A stretch of 64,000 nt of DNA, taken from positions 1-64,000 of the forward strand of contig NZ_QTQP01000027.1 in the NCBI RefSeq assembly GCF_003854275.1, read 5' to 3'. The translations under genes were made by a program, and so were the position numbers. Below are positions 40,059 through 50,662 of the stretch, piece after piece. The DNA is from Burkholderia sp. Bp8963. GTDB taxonomy: Bacteria > Pseudomonadota > Gammaproteobacteria > Burkholderiales > Burkholderiaceae. Numbering within the stretch: the first letter of the stretch is position 1; each line of letters begins with the position of its first letter. The notes under the pieces were generated by a model. It ran no database searches. It had not been told where the DNA came from and saw only the letters and a list, made by a program, of their open reading frames with translations.

Positions 40059-42122
40059 ATGTCCGTTCGATACCCGCTTCTCAATCGTGAACTCGGCATC
40101 CTTGGTTTCAATGAGCGCGTCCTCGCGCAAGCGGCCGACCCGCATGTCCCCCTGCTGGAACGCCTGCGCTTCGTCTGCATCACGAGCAGCAACCTCGACG
40201 AATTCTTCGAAGTCCGGATGGCTGGCATGCAGGAGCAGATCCGCGACAATCCCGGCGCGCTCACGCCCGACGGCATGTCGTTACAGCATGCTTACGATCT
40301 CGTCGTCGAGCGCGCGCAGCGTCTCGTGCACCGCCAGTACACGATGCTGCACGAAACGGTGCTGCCGGCGCTCGAACAGGAAGGCATCTACTTCCACAGC
40401 AGCGACACGTGGAACGACGAGCAGACCGAATGGGCGCGGCGCTATTTCTTCGACGAACTGCTGCCGGTGCTGACGCCGATCGGCCTCGATCCCGCCCACC
40501 CGTTCCCGCGCGTACTGAACAAGAGCCTGAACTTCGTCGTCGAGCTCGAGGGCCGCGACGCGTTCGGCCGCCAGGCCGTGATGGGCATCGTGCAGGCGCC
40601 GCGCGCGCTGCCGCGCGTCGTGCGCATGCCGCATGCGCTGTCCGGCTTCGAGCACGGCTTCGTGCTGCTGAGTTCGTTCATGCAGCGCTTCGTCGGCGAG
40701 CTGTTTCCGCAGCTCGTCGTGAAGAGCTGCAACCAGTTCCGCATTACGCGCAACAGCGAACTGTTCGTCGACGAAGACGAAATCACGAACCTGCGCGTCG
40801 CGCTGCAGGGCGAACTGCCCGCGCGCCATCTCGGCAATGCGGTGCGCCTCGAAGTGTCCGCCGATACGCCCGCGCATATCGTGCGGCGCCTGCTCGAAGA
40901 AAGCGGGCTCAGCGAGAAAGACTGCTATCGCGTGATCGGTTCGGTGAACCTCGTGCGGCTGATGCAGATCCCGGACCTCGTCGACCGTCCGGATCTGAAG
41001 TTCGCGCCGTTCACCGCATCGATTCCGCCCGTCATCGCGAATGCGGGCACGATGTTCGACGCGATCGACGACGGCGACATCCTGCTGCATCACCCGTACG
41101 AAAGCTTCCAGCCCGTGCTCGAGCTGCTGCAGCAGGCGGCGAAGGATCCGAGCGTCGTCGCGATCAAGCAGACGATCTATCGTACCGGCACCGACTCGCC
41201 GCTGATGGATGCACTGATGGAAGCCGCGCGCAACGGCAAGGAAGTGACGGTCGTCGTCGAGCTGCTCGCCCGCTTCGACGAGGAGACCAACATCAACTGG
41301 GCGTCGCAGCTCGAAGCGGTGGGCGCGCACGTCGTGTACGGCGTCGTCGGACACAAGTGCCACGCGAAGATGATGCTGATCGTGCGGCGCGTCGTGAAGG
41401 CCGGCAAGGCGTCGCTGCGCCGCTACGTGCACCTCGGTACCGGCAACTACCATCCGCGCACCGCCCGCCTCTATACGGACTTCGGGCTGATGACGGCCGA
41501 CCAGAAGATCTGCGAGGACGTTCATCACGTATTCCAGCAACTGACCGGGATCGGCGGCGAGCTGACGCTGCATGAGCTGTGGCAGTCGCCGTTCACGCTG
41601 CATCCGCGCATCATCGACGCGATCCGCGCCGAAACCGAGAACGCGCGCGCAGGCAAGCGCGCACGCGTTGTCGCGAAGATGAACGCGCTGCTCGAGCCGT
41701 CGGTGATCGCGGCGCTGTACGAAGCGTCGCAGGCAGGCGTGAAGGTCGACCTGATCGTGCGCGGCGTCTGCGCGCTGCAGCCGGGCGTACCGGGGCTGTC
41801 GGACAACATCACGGTGCGCTCGATCGTCGGCCGCTTCCTCGAGCATCACCGGATCTACTACTTCCACGCGAACGGCGCCGAGGACGTGTACCTGTCAAGC
41901 GCAGACTTGATGGACCGCAACCTGTTCCGCCGCGTCGAGGTTGCGTTTCCGATTCGACAGCGCAAGCTCAAGCACCGCGTGATCGCCGAGGGTCTGTCGG
42001 TGTTCCTCGGCGACAACCAGTGCTCGTGGACGATGCACAGCGACGGTCACTACCGGCGCCGCCGCGCGGGCAAGGCAGTGCGCAATGCGCAGCTCGGCCT
42101 GCTCGCAAAATTCTGCTCGTGA
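40059..42122 (+). CDS. ppk: Polyphosphate kinase 1
   Basis: A 687-residue Ppk1 that makes long-chain polyphosphate from ATP through an autophosphorylated histidine. With the ATG at 40059 the catalytic His in VVGHKCHAKMMLI is H435, the same number as in E. coli, which supports this start over a GTG 57 bases upstream. Four-domain layout: N-terminal helical part (RELGILGFNERVLAQA), head domain and two phospholipase-D-like C domains (VHLGTGNYHPRTARLYTDFG; LEHHRIYYFHANGAEDVYLS). Divergent from ppx and convergent with phoR across a perfect palindromic terminator. A Pho-box-like site upstream links it to phosphate starvation. Confidence 0.97.
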   Translation: MSVRYPLLNRELGILGFNERVLAQAADPHVPLLERLRFVCITSSNLDEFFEVRMAGMQEQIRDNPGALTPDGMSLQHAYDLVVERAQRLVHRQYTMLHETVLPALEQEGIYFHSSDTWNDEQTEWARRYFFDELLPVLTPIGLDPAHPFPRVLNKSLNFVVELEGRDAFGRQAVMGIVQAPRALPRVVRMPHALSGFEHGFVLLSSFMQRFVGELFPQLVVKSCNQFRITRNSELFVDEDEITNLRVALQGELPARHLGNAVRLEVSADTPAHIVRRLLEESGLSEKDCYRVIGSVNLVRLMQIPDLVDRPDLKFAPFTASIPPVIANAGTMFDAIDDGDILLHHPYESFQPVLELLQQAAKDPSVVAIKQTIYRTGTDSPLMDALMEAARNGKEVTVVVELLARFDEETNINWASQLEAVGAHVVYGVVGHKCHAKMMLIVRRVVKAGKASLRRYVHLGTGNYHPRTARLYTDFGLMTADQKICEDVHHVFQQLTGIGGELTLHELWQSPFTLHPRIIDAIRAETENARAGKRARVVAKMNALLEPSVIAALYEASQAGVKVDLIVRGVCALQPGVPGLSDNITVRSIVGRFLEHHRIYYFHANGAEDVYLSSADLMDRNLFRRVEVAFPIRQRKLKHRVIAEGLSVFLGDNQCSWTMHSDGHYRRRRAGKAVRNAQLGLLAKFCS

Positions 42123-42134
42123 CGCGCATCGCGC

Positions 42135-42177
42135 GACCATGAAAAAAGCGCAGCCAGGCTGCGCTTTTTTCATGGTC
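42135..42177. terminator. Perfect palindromic bidirectional terminator (ppk / phoR)
   Basis: A 21-bp arm is mirrored exactly around a single A at 42156. The core GCGCAGCC/GGCTGCGC is flanked by six A and six T, giving U-runs on both strands. It lies between the convergent ends of ppk and phoR. Confidence 0.95.
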
Positions 42178-42221
42178 GATGCCCGCTTACGTCACGCGCG
42201 GCATCCGAAGCGGCTACTTCA

Positions 42222-43541
42222 TCATGCCTCGTAGGCCGCCGGCCTCACCGTCACGGTCCGCAGCGCCGGAAAGCGCGCGGTGAACGTGCTGCCGCGCCCC
42301 TCCTCGCTCTGGATGTACAGATGCGCATCGTGCCGCTGCAGCACGTGCTTGACGATTGCGAGCCCGAGCCCCGTGCCGCCCGTATCGCGCGAACGGCTGC
42401 GGTCGACGCGGTAGAAGCGCTCGGTCAGCCGCGGCAGATCGGTGGCCGGGATGCCAAACCCGCTGTCCGTCACCGAGAACACGGCCTGCGGGCCTTCGCG
42501 CCGCCACGATACGAGGATCTTGCCGCCTTCCGGCGTATAGCGGATCGCATTCGTCACGAGGTTCGCGAACGCGCTGAAGATTTCCGTCTGCGCGCCGGCA
42601 ACCGCAAGCGTTTCGTCGATCGCGAACTCGATGTCGTGATGCCCGTTCGACAGCGTCTGCGCATCTTCCTTCAGATGGTCGAACACGGACCGCATGTCGA
42701 CCGGCCGATCGGCGGCCGGCTTGCTCTCGCCTTCGAGCTTCGCAAGCACCAGCAGGTCGGTGACGATATGACGCATCCGCGAGGCCTGCTGCTCCATCAG
42801 GTCGAGATAGCGCGCGCGGTCCTCTTCGTTGAGCGGCAGCTCGCGCATCGTTTCGAGGAAACCCGACAGCACGGTGAGCGGCGTCTTCAGCTCGTGCGAT
42901 ACGTTCGCGACGAAGTCGCGCCGCATCGCGTCGGTGCGCTCGAGCTCGGTGATGTCCTGCGTCAGCAGCAGCTTGCGATTCTCGCCGTACGGGAACACCT
43001 GCACCGCGAGCACGTTCTGCCGCGCATCGCCCATTCCGTGCATCACGAGCATCTCGTCGTAGTGCTGGGAATTCAGGTAGCGGACGAAATCAGGATGCCG
43101 AACCAGGTTGGTGACGTGCTGGCGCAGGTCGCGCTTTGCGTCGAGGCCGAAATGCACTTCGGCGATCGCATTGCACCACTCGATCTGGTCGTGGTCGTCG
43201 AGCATCGCGACGCCGTTCGGCGACGCCTGGATCGCCTGGATGAAGCGCGAATGCTGCTGCTCGACCTGCCGCACCTGTGCGTGCCACTGCTTCGCGAGCT
43301 TGTGCAGCCGGTAATAAATCTCGCCCCAGATGCCCGGCGCGCTCGGCACTTCGCCATACACGGGCGCATCGAGCAGGCGCCAGAGGCGCTGAGTGTGGAA
43401 GGTACTGAAAAAGCCCTGGGCGACCAGCATCACGGCCGCGAACACGAGGCCCGCGGTCGGACCGGCAAGAAAGCCGACCAGTACGCTGATCAGCACGAGC
43501 AACACGAGCGACACGATGAAGCGCGCCCAGATGATGTTCAT
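42222..43541 (-). CDS. phoR: Phosphate regulon sensor kinase PhoR
   Basis: A 439-residue membrane histidine kinase that activates PhoB when phosphate is low and is inhibited through Pst-PhoU when it is high. Two adjacent membrane helices lie at the N-terminus (residues 5-45) with almost no periplasmic loop, as usual for PhoR. A PAS domain follows (FIQAIQASPNGVAMLDDHDQ), then the H-box VANVSHELKTPLTVLSGFLE, N-box AFANLVTNAIRYTPEGG and GTGLGLAIVKHVL. It is the last gene of the pstSCAB-phoU-phoB-phoR operon, about 60 bp after phoB. Confidence 0.96.
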   Translation of the reverse strand: MNIIWARFIVSLVLLVLISVLVGFLAGPTAGLVFAAVMLVAQGFFSTFHTQRLWRLLDAPVYGEVPSAPGIWGEIYYRLHKLAKQWHAQVRQVEQQHSRFIQAIQASPNGVAMLDDHDQIEWCNAIAEVHFGLDAKRDLRQHVTNLVRHPDFVRYLNSQHYDEMLVMHGMGDARQNVLAVQVFPYGENRKLLLTQDITELERTDAMRRDFVANVSHELKTPLTVLSGFLETMRELPLNEEDRARYLDLMEQQASRMRHIVTDLLVLAKLEGESKPAADRPVDMRSVFDHLKEDAQTLSNGHHDIEFAIDETLAVAGAQTEIFSAFANLVTNAIRYTPEGGKILVSWRREGPQAVFSVTDSGFGIPATDLPRLTERFYRVDRSRSRDTGGTGLGLAIVKHVLQRHDAHLYIQSEEGRGSTFTARFPALRTVTVRPAAYEA

Positions 43542-43599
43542 GATTCAGCGTCCGAAAAGTTGATATGCGTGCCGCGGCGCGCCACGCACCGCTCGTGCA

Positions 43600-44301
43600 T
43601 TAGGCGTGTTTCGCAAGCCGGTAGCCGCTGCCGCGGACCGTCTCGATCATCGCGTCGCAACCGGCCGGCTTGAGCGCCGCGCGCAATCGTTTGATATGCA
43701 CGTCCACGGTGCGTTCTTCGACGAACACGTGATCGCCCCACACCTGGTCGAGCAGCTGCGTGCGGCTGTGCACGCGCTCCGGATGCGTCATGAAGAAGTG
43801 CAGCAGGCGGAACTCGGTCGGGCCGAGATCGAGCTTGATCTCGCTGCCTTCCGCGTGGGCGGCGACCCGATGCGTCGCCGGGTCGAGACGCAGCCCGTTG
43901 ATCGACACGACGTCCTCGGTCAGCTGCGGCGCGCGGCGGCGCAGCACCGCCTTGATGCGCGCCATCAGCTCCTTCGGCGAAAACGGCTTCGTCACGTAGT
44001 CGTCCGCGCCGATCTCGAGGCCGAGCACCTTGTCCTGCTCGTCGCCGCGCGCGGTCAGCATGATGATCGGGATGTGCTTGGTCCGCTCGTTGTTGCGCAG
44101 GTCGCGCGCGAACGCGATGCCGGACTTGCCCGGCAGCATCCAGTCGAGCAGCACGAGATCGGGCAGCACGTCGCTGATCAGGTTCGCCGCCTGCTCCGCG
44201 TTGTACGCGCGGATCGGGCAGTGTCCGGCATGCTGGAGATTCACCGAGATCAGCTCGGAAATCGCGGGTTCGTCTTCGATGACGAGAATGTTGCTGGGCA
44301 T
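43600..44301 (-). CDS. phoB: Phosphate regulon response regulator PhoB
   Basis: A 233-residue OmpR-family regulator: receiver with ILVIEDEPAISELI, phospho-acceptor Asp in LVLLDWMLPGKSGI and Lys in DYVTKPFSPKEL; winged helix at the C-terminus (LGPTEFRLLHFFMTHPERV, VDVHIKRLRAAL, ETVRGSGYRL). It binds tandem Pho boxes such as those upstream of pstS. ATG 44301 with GAGGTGCCG before it is preferred over a GTG two codons upstream. It lies between phoU and phoR in one operon, so it amplifies its own expression from the pstS promoter. Confidence 0.97.
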   Translation of the reverse strand: MPSNILVIEDEPAISELISVNLQHAGHCPIRAYNAEQAANLISDVLPDLVLLDWMLPGKSGIAFARDLRNNERTKHIPIIMLTARGDEQDKVLGLEIGADDYVTKPFSPKELMARIKAVLRRRAPQLTEDVVSINGLRLDPATHRVAAHAEGSEIKLDLGPTEFRLLHFFMTHPERVHSRTQLLDQVWGDHVFVEERTVDVHIKRLRAALKPAGCDAMIETVRGSGYRLAKHA

Positions 44302-44335
44302 CGGCACCTCGTTGTCCGTCCTGAACGGAGACGTG

Positions 44336-45040
44336 TTAACTATTGGCTTCGCGATCGAGCGTGTCGCGCGGCTGGTGCCGCACGTCGGTGCCCTTCACGA
44401 TGTAGATGATGAATTCGGCGAGGTTCTTCGCGTGGTCGCCGATCCGTTCGATCGCCTTCGCGATGAACAGGTACTCGAGGCCGACCGAGATCGTGCGCGG
44501 GTCTTCCTGCATGTACGACACGAGCTTGCGCACGAACGCGCGGAATTCCTGGTCGATTTCCTTGTCGTCCTTGACGATCTGCGCGGCGGCGACCGTGTCG
44601 AGACGCGCGAACGCATCGAGCGCGCGGCGCAGAATCGTCACGGCCATCTCGCCGGACACCTTGATCTCGGCGATGTTGACCGCGCGCGCGGCCGGCTCGT
44701 CGACCAGGCGGCGCACGCGCTTCGCGATCTTCTCCGCCTCGTCGCCGGCGCGCTCGAGGTTCGTAATCGTTTTCGAAATCGACATCAAAAGACGCAGGTC
44801 GCGCGCGGCAGGCTGGCGCAGCGCGATGATGTTGCCGCACTCCTGGTCGATGTCGACTTCCATCGCGTTCAGGATGTCTTCGTTCGCGATCACCTTCTCG
44901 GCCGCATCGCGGTCGAATTCGTTGAGCGCGTGCATCGCGCCGATGATCTGCGCCTCGACGAGCCCGCCCATCTCGAGCACCTTCGACGACACGGCATTGA
45001 GATCGGCGTCGAACTGGCTCGACAAATGTTTATCCGACAT
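44336..45040 (-). CDS. phoU: Phosphate signalling protein PhoU
   Basis: A 234-residue protein made of two homologous three-helix bundles, with the metal-binding E/DxxxD patterns in LERAGDEAEKIAKRVRRL and AIERIGDHAKNLAEFIIYI. PhoU relays high-phosphate status from PstB to PhoR and thereby keeps PhoB off. It starts 18 bp after the pstB stop codon and precedes phoB, the standard arrangement in betaproteobacteria. The length is normal. Confidence 0.97.
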   Translation of the reverse strand: MSDKHLSSQFDADLNAVSSKVLEMGGLVEAQIIGAMHALNEFDRDAAEKVIANEDILNAMEVDIDQECGNIIALRQPAARDLRLLMSISKTITNLERAGDEAEKIAKRVRRLVDEPAARAVNIAEIKVSGEMAVTILRRALDAFARLDTVAAAQIVKDDKEIDQEFRAFVRKLVSYMQEDPRTISVGLEYLFIAKAIERIGDHAKNLAEFIIYIVKGTDVRHQPRDTLDREANS

Positions 45041-45058
45041 GGCTGTTGTTCTCCGTCA

Positions 45059-45907
45059 TCAACCGAAGCGGCCGGTGATGTAGTCTTCCGTTTCCTTGCG
45101 TACCGGCTTGATGAAGATCTTCTCGGTCTCGCCGAATTCGATCAGTTCGCCCAGGTACATGTAGGCCGTGAAATCCGAGCAGCGCGCCGCCTGCTGCATG
45201 TTGTGCGTGACGATCACGACCGTATAGTCGCTCTTCAGCTCCGCGATCAGCTCTTCGATGCGGCCCGTCGAGATCGGGTCGAGCGCCGAGCACGGCTCGT
45301 CGAGCAGCAGCACTTCCGGACGGATCGCGATGCCGCGCGCGATGCACAGACGCTGCTGCTGGCCACCCGAGAGGCCGTAGCCGCTCTGGCCGAGCTTGTC
45401 CTTCACTTCGTTCCACAGCGCGGCCTTCGTCAGCGCCCACTCGACGCGGTCGTCCATTTCCGAACGCGTGAGCTTCTCGAACATCTTCACGCCGAACGCG
45501 ATGTTGTCGTAGATCGACATCGGGAACGGCGTCGGCTTCTGGAACACCATGCCGATTCGCGCACGCAGCAGCGAGATGTCGCGCTTCGTCGTCAGCAGGT
45601 TCTCGCCGTCCATCAGGATCTCGCCTTCGGCGCGCTGCTCCGGATAGAGCGCAAACATCTTGTTGAACGTGCGCAGCAGCGTCGACTTGCCGCAACCCGA
45701 CGGGCCGATGAACGCGGTCACCTTGCCTTCGGGAATGCGCATGTTGATGTTCTTCAGCGCGTGGAACTTGTTGTAGAAGAAGTTGAGGTTGTTGACTTCG
45801 ATCTTCGCGTCCAGCGGCTCGAGCGGACGGCCGTCCGCGGCGCCCTGCGTACCAGCCGGTGCGGCGACGCGTTCGATGGGATTCAGGTGGCTCTCTGCCA
45901 TATTCAT
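45059..45907 (-). CDS. pstB: Phosphate ABC transporter ATPase PstB
   Basis: A 282-residue ABC ATPase energising high-affinity phosphate uptake. Walker A is GPSGCGKST, the Q-loop is [12 protein letters not shown], the signature is [16 protein letters not shown] and Walker B is [13 protein letters not shown], with the H-loop in [17 protein letters not shown]. About 25 extra residues precede the ABC fold, as in other Burkholderia. It follows pstA by 15 bp within the operon. Confidence 0.97.
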   Translation of the reverse strand: MNMAESHLNPIERVAAPAGTQGAADGRPLEPLDAKIEVNNLNFFYNKFHALKNINMRIPEGKVTAFIGPSGCGKSTLLRTFNKMFALYPEQRAEGEILMDGENLLTTKRDISLLRARIGMVFQKPTPFPMSIYDNIAFGVKMFEKLTRSEMDDRVEWALTKAALWNEVKDKLGQSGYGLSGGQQQRLCIARGIAIRPEVLLLDEPCSALDPISTGRIEELIAELKSDYTVVIVTHNMQQAARCSDFTAYMYLGELIEFGETEKIFIKPVRKETEDYITGRFG

Positions 45908-45922
45908 CGGATTGCTCCGCCG

Positions 45923-46816
45923 TTACTGTTTCGAGAAGATCGAGCGCGCCAGGATGTTGAGTCCGAGCACCCCGAGCGTAATCAGGAACACGCCCGCCCA
46001 TGCGAGCGACTGCCATTCCGCGAACGGGCTCATCGCGAACTTGAAGATCGTGACGGGCAGGTTGGCCATCGGCTGGCTCATGTCCCACGAGAAGAACTGG
46101 TTCGACAGCGCGGTAAACAGCAGCGGCGCCGTCTCGCCGGCGATCCGCGCGACTGCGAGCAGCACGCCCGTGATGATGCCGCCCATCGACGCGCGCAGCG
46201 TGATCTTCAGCACCATCCGCCACTTCGGCGTACCGAGCGCGAAGGCCGCTTCGCGCAGCGCGTTCGGCACGAGCTTCAGCATGTTCTCGGTCGTGCGGAT
46301 CACGATCGGGATCTGCAGCAGTGCGAGTGCGATCACGCCGGCCCAGCCGGAGAAGCGGCCCGACTTCGCGACGACGATCGCGTAGACGAACAGGCCCACG
46401 ACGATCGACGGCGCCGACAGCAGGATGTCGTTGATGAAACGAACCGTGCTCGCGAGCAGGTTCTTCTGCCCGTATTCGGCGAGGTACACGCCCGCGAGGA
46501 CGCCGATCGGCGTACCGACCAGCGTGCCGAAGCCGACCAGCATCAGGCTGCCGACGATCGCGTTCGCGAGGCCGCCACCCGGTGTGTTCGGCGGCGGGGT
46601 CGATTCGGTGAACATTTGCAGCGACAGGCCGCCGATGCCGAGGTGCAGCGTCGTGTAGAGGATCCACACGAGCCACATCAGGCCGAACGCCATCGCGCCG
46701 AGCGATGCGGTAAGCGCGATCCCGTTGACGATCTTGCGCTTGCGCTGCAGGCGGCTGCGCATCGCGTCGAGCACGGCGCCGTCCGGTCCGGGGAAATTCA
46801 TCACGGGCTCGCTCAT
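45923..46816 (-). CDS. pstA: Phosphate ABC transporter permease PstA
   Basis: A 297-residue inner-membrane permease with six helices and the coupling loop [21 protein letters not shown], which contains the EAA motif contacting PstB. The start overlaps the pstC stop by four bases (ATGA), so translation is coupled. It forms the membrane channel for phosphate together with PstC. Confidence 0.96.
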   Translation of the reverse strand: MSEPVMNFPGPDGAVLDAMRSRLQRKRKIVNGIALTASLGAMAFGLMWLVWILYTTLHLGIGGLSLQMFTESTPPPNTPGGGLANAIVGSLMLVGFGTLVGTPIGVLAGVYLAEYGQKNLLASTVRFINDILLSAPSIVVGLFVYAIVVAKSGRFSGWAGVIALALLQIPIVIRTTENMLKLVPNALREAAFALGTPKWRMVLKITLRASMGGIITGVLLAVARIAGETAPLLFTALSNQFFSWDMSQPMANLPVTIFKFAMSPFAEWQSLAWAGVFLITLGVLGLNILARSIFSKQ

Positions 46817-47799
46817 TTCTTGCCCTCTCCTTTCTCGAGGCGCAGCAGCAGCAGTTTGGAAATGGCCAGCACGATGAACGTGATCACGAACAGGATCAGG
46901 CCCAGTTCCATCAGCGCGGACGTATGCAGGCCGGGCGACGCTTCGGCAAACTCGTTAGCGAGCGCCGACGTGATGCTGTTGCCCGGCGAGAACAGCGAAA
47001 CGTTGTCGAGCAGGTTCGTGTTGCCGATCACGAACGTGACCGCCATCGTTTCGCCGAGTGCGCGGCCGAGGCCGAGCATCACGCCGCCGATCACGCCGGT
47101 CTTCGTATAGGGCAGCACGATCTTCCACATCACTTCCCAGGTCGTGCAGCCGATCCCGTATGCCGATTCCTTCAGCAGCACGGGGGTGACCTCGAACACG
47201 TCGCGCATCACCGAAGCGATGTACGGAATGATCATGATCGCGAGAATCACGCCGGCGGCGAGAATGCCGATGCCGATCGGCGGGCCGGCGAACAGCGTAC
47301 CGAGCACCGGCACGCCGTCGAACAGGCGGCCGATCGGTTTCTGGAAATAGGTCGCGAAGATCGGCGCGAACACGAGCAGGCCCCACATCCCGTAGACGAT
47401 CGACGGGATCGCAGCGAGCAGCTCGATCGCGATGCCGAGCGGACGACGCAGCCAGACGGGCGACAGCTCGGTGAGGAACAGCGCGATACCGAAGCTGACG
47501 GGCACGGCGATCACCAGTGCGATCACCGACGTCACGATCGTGCCGTAGATCGGCACGAGCGCGCCGTAGACATCCGAATTGGGGTCCCATTCGGACTGCC
47601 AGAGAAAGCCGAGGCCGAACTTCTGGATGGTCGGCATCGACGAGATGATCAGCGAGACGATGATGCCGCCGAGCAGCAACAGCGTCACGATCGCGGCGAG
47701 CCAGGCGAGGCCGCCGAACAGGATGTCCCCGATGCGGCTCGGCGCGCGTTGCTGCGCACCGTCACCGGAGCGGGAAGACACGTATGGGATGTCAGACAT
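46813..47799 (-). CDS. pstC: Phosphate ABC transporter permease PstC
   Basis: A 328-residue permease with six core helices after a polar N-terminus ([20 protein letters not shown]). The EAA-type loop is [20 protein letters not shown]. It is separated from pstS by 100 bp containing a strong stem-loop, and overlaps pstA by four bases. Partner of PstA in high-affinity phosphate import. Confidence 0.96.
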   Translation of the reverse strand: MSDIPYVSSRSGDGAQQRAPSRIGDILFGGLAWLAAIVTLLLLGGIIVSLIISSMPTIQKFGLGFLWQSEWDPNSDVYGALVPIYGTIVTSVIALVIAVPVSFGIALFLTELSPVWLRRPLGIAIELLAAIPSIVYGMWGLLVFAPIFATYFQKPIGRLFDGVPVLGTLFAGPPIGIGILAAGVILAIMIIPYIASVMRDVFEVTPVLLKESAYGIGCTTWEVMWKIVLPYTKTGVIGGVMLGLGRALGETMAVTFVIGNTNLLDNVSLFSPGNSITSALANEFAEASPGLHTSALMELGLILFVITFIVLAISKLLLLRLEKGEGKK

Positions 47800-47853
47800 G
47801 GTTGCCTGTTTTTTGAATGCCGGACGCCGTGACGCCCGGCCTTACCGCACGCA

Positions 47854-47878
47854 CTGCCCGGCCAGCTCGGCCGGGCAG
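47854..47878 (-). promoter_or_regulatory. Intercistronic stem-loop between pstS and pstC
   Basis: A perfect 10-bp stem, ctgcccggcc/ggccgggcag, around a 5-base loop. No U-run follows on the minus strand, so it is more likely to stabilise or partly attenuate the polycistronic RNA, keeping PstS levels above those of the membrane parts, than to terminate fully. Confidence 0.7.
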
Positions 47879-47899
47879 CGAACCGCTGTAACGCTTACC

Positions 47900-48934
47900 T
47901 TACTCCGCGGCGACCGGCTTGCCCGCTGCGTCCGTCACCTTGGTCTTCCACTGCTTGCGGATTTCCGCTTCGACCGCCGGCGGCAGCGAGATGTAGTCGA
48001 GGCTGTCAGCCGCCTTCTCGCCGTTCTTGAACGCCCAGCCGAAGAACTTCAGCGTTTCCGCGCCCTGCTCCGGCTTGTCCTGCTTCGCATGCAGCAGCAC
48101 GAACGTCGCGCCGACGACCGGCCATGCTTCCTTGCCCGGCTGGTTCGTCAGGATCTGGTAGAACGACTTCGACCAGTTCGCGCCGGCAGCAGCGGCCTTG
48201 AAGGTTTCCGTCTTCGGCTCGACCACCGTGCCCGTCGAATTCTTCAGCGCGGTGTAGACCATGCTGTTCTTCTTCGCGTACGCCCACTCGACGTAGCCGA
48301 TCGCGCCCGGCAGGCGCTGCACGAATGCCGCGACGCCGTCGTTGCCCTTGCCGCCCGTGCCGGTCGGCCAGTTGACCGTCGTGCCTTCGCCGACCTTCGA
48401 CTTCCACTCGTCGTTGACCTTCGACAGGTAGTTCGTCCAGATGAAGCTCGTACCCGAGCCGTCAGCACGGCGAACGACCGCGATGTCGGTATCCGGCAGC
48501 TTGACCTTCGGGTTCAGCGCGGCGATCGCCGGGTCGTTCCACTTCTTGATCTTGCCGAGGTAGATGTCGCCGAGCACCGGGCCCGACAGCGTCAGTTCAC
48601 CTGCCTTCACGCCCGGCACGTTGACGACCGGCACCACGCCGCCGACCACCGTCGGGAACTGGAACAGGCCTTCCTTCGCGAGATCCTCGTCCTTCAGCGG
48701 TGCGTCCGAACCGGCAAAATCGACCGTCTTCGCGTTGATCTGCTTCAGGCCGCCCGACGAGCCGATGCCCTGGTAGTTGACCTTCGCACCGCCGGCCTGC
48801 TGGTAATCGGCAGCCCATTTCGTATAGATCGGCATGGCGAACGTGCTGCCTGCGCCCGTGATGTCGGCTGCATGTGCGGCGACGGCGAAAAGCGCGCCAG
48901 CCAGGCCGGCAATCGCGGTTTGCATCAATTTCAT
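47900..48934 (-). CDS. pstS: Periplasmic phosphate-binding protein PstS
   Basis: A 344-residue binding protein with a signal peptide ending VAAHA, then [20 protein letters not shown], where the conserved SxF and Thr contact phosphate. Further ligand loops are [19 protein letters not shown] and [10 protein letters not shown]. It delivers phosphate to PstCA. The ATG is preceded by TGGAGGTCTC. First gene of the seven-gene operon, with tandem Pho boxes upstream. Confidence 0.98.
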   Translation of the reverse strand: MKLMQTAIAGLAGALFAVAAHAADITGAGSTFAMPIYTKWAADYQQAGGAKVNYQGIGSSGGLKQINAKTVDFAGSDAPLKDEDLAKEGLFQFPTVVGGVVPVVNVPGVKAGELTLSGPVLGDIYLGKIKKWNDPAIAALNPKVKLPDTDIAVVRRADGSGTSFIWTNYLSKVNDEWKSKVGEGTTVNWPTGTGGKGNDGVAAFVQRLPGAIGYVEWAYAKKNSMVYTALKNSTGTVVEPKTETFKAAAAGANWSKSFYQILTNQPGKEAWPVVGATFVLLHAKQDKPEQGAETLKFFGWAFKNGEKAADSLDYISLPPAVEAEIRKQWKTKVTDAAGKPVAAE

Positions 48935-48990
48935 GAGACCTCCAGAGTGTGAGCGGATGACTACGGCACCGCGAAGGTTAGGGGGTGCTC

Positions 48991-49040
48991 ATGACAGTAC
49001 TGTGACAATCGATGAAACTGGCGTGACAGTAACATGACTG
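48991..49040 (-). promoter_or_regulatory. Two tandem Pho boxes of the pstS promoter
   Basis: Read on the minus strand, box A (49040-49023) is CAGTCAT-GTTA-CTGTCAC and box B (49008-48991) is TTGTCAC-AGTA-CTGTCAT. Each has two direct heptamers 11 bp apart. The boxes lie 57-106 bp before the pstS start, a fit to PhoB activation. The remaining DNA up to glmM (to 49281) holds short GC-rich repeats and no gene. Confidence 0.9.
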
Positions 49041-49281
49041 CCTGAAAGGTTACTGCGGACGGGGATCGGGTGTGCCGGGAACGCGCTGGCACAGCCAGAG
49101 TAGGCAAGAAATGCCGGAAAAGGAAAGGCGAAATGCGCGGGCGGCCTGGCGCCGCTGCGATGATCGCGGGCGGATTGTACCCCACCACCGCCGGCACGCC
49201 GGCACGCCGGCGGCGGGCACGGACGGCGCAGCAACAGGATGCGCGCCGCCCTGCCCGCGATTCGGGATCAGGGATCCGGGA

Positions 49282-50637
49282 TCAGGCCGTCGCCGCGCGG
49301 ACCACGTCGGCGATCGCCTCTGCATGACGGTTCGCGTCCGCAACCTGCTGGGCCTCGACCATCACGCGCAGCACGGGCTCCGTGCCCGACGCGCGAATCA
49401 GCACGCGGCCGCTGCCGGCCAGCGCCTTCTCCGCATCGTCGATCGCCGTGCGGATCGATACATTGCCCTTCCAGTCCGAACCCGGCTTCATCCGCACGTT
49501 GATCAGCTTCTGCGGGAACAGCGTCACGCCGTCGAGCAACTGGGCGAGCGTGAGGCCGCTGCGCTTCAGCGCGGCCAGCACCAGCAGCGCCGACACGATG
49601 CCGTCGCCGGTCGTATGCCGGTCGAGCGACAGGATGTGACCGGACCCTTCCGCCCCCAGTTGCCAGCCGCGTTCGCGCAGCTGCTCGAGCACGTAGCGGT
49701 CGCCGACCGCCGCGCGCACGAACTGCACGCCCTCGCGCTGCAGCGCGACTTCGACGGCGAGATTCGTCATCAGCGTTCCAACGGCCCCTTCGACTTGACC
49801 GTTAGTTGCAATACGGTCCTTGACCAGCACGTAGAGCAGCTCGTCGCCGTTGAACAGCCGGCCGGACGCATCGACGACCTGCAGGCGGTCCGCGTCGCCG
49901 TCGAGCGCAATGCCGAGATCGGCGTGGTTCGCACGCACCGCGCGTACCAGCGCGTCGGGTGCGGTCGCGCCGACACCGTCATTGATGTTGAAGCCGTTCG
50001 GCGCAACGCCGATCGGAATCACGTCCGCACCCAGCTCGTGGAACACGTGCGGCGCAATCTGGTATGCGGCGCCATGCGCGCAGTCGATCACGAGCTTCAT
50101 CCCGCGCAGGTCGAACGCCGCCGGGAACGTGCTCTTGCAGAATTCGATGTAGCGGCCGGCCGCATCGTCGAGACGGCGCGCCTTGCCAAGCCCGTCGGAC
50201 GGCGCGCATTCGAGCGGCTTCGCGAGCCATGCCTCGATCGCGGCTTCGGTCTCGTCGGGCAGCTTGTTGCCGTCCGCGGAGAAGAACTTGATGCCGTTGT
50301 CGTGATACGGGTTGTGCGACGCGCTGATCACGACGCCCGCCGCCAGGCGCAGCGCACGCGTCAGGTACGCGACGCCCGGTGTCGGCATCGGGCCGGCCAG
50401 CATCACGTCGACGCCCGCCGCGGAAAAGCCCGCCTCCAGCGCAGCCTCGAGCATGTAGCCCGACACGCGCGTGTCCTTGCCGATCAGTACCGTCGGGCGC
50501 GCGCCCGATGCGGCGTCGGCCGAGCCTGCCAGCACCTTGCCGGCCGCGTAGCCAAGCCGCAACACAAAATCGGGCGTGATCGGCGCTTCACCGACCGTGC
50601 CGCGAATGCCGTCCGTGCCGAAATATCGACGTCCCAT
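49282..50637 (-). CDS. glmM: Phosphoglucosamine mutase
   Basis: A 451-residue enzyme converting glucosamine-6-phosphate to glucosamine-1-phosphate for UDP-GlcNAc, peptidoglycan and LPS synthesis. The phospho-serine loop is [18 protein letters not shown], the Mg2+ loop ALDGDADR, the sugar loop AEGSGHIL and the phosphate-binding loop [14 protein letters not shown]. The length is standard. It lies downstream of folP with only about 25 bp between, so the two form a transcription unit. Confidence 0.97.
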   Translation of the reverse strand: MGRRYFGTDGIRGTVGEAPITPDFVLRLGYAAGKVLAGSADAASGARPTVLIGKDTRVSGYMLEAALEAGFSAAGVDVMLAGPMPTPGVAYLTRALRLAAGVVISASHNPYHDNGIKFFSADGNKLPDETEAAIEAWLAKPLECAPSDGLGKARRLDDAAGRYIEFCKSTFPAAFDLRGMKLVIDCAHGAAYQIAPHVFHELGADVIPIGVAPNGFNINDGVGATAPDALVRAVRANHADLGIALDGDADRLQVVDASGRLFNGDELLYVLVKDRIATNGQVEGAVGTLMTNLAVEVALQREGVQFVRAAVGDRYVLEQLRERGWQLGAEGSGHILSLDRHTTGDGIVSALLVLAALKRSGLTLAQLLDGVTLFPQKLINVRMKPGSDWKGNVSIRTAIDDAEKALAGSGRVLIRASGTEPVLRVMVEAQQVADANRHAEAIADVVRAATA

Positions 50638-50662
50638 AAAGCAGTTTCCTCCTCGTTCTGAC

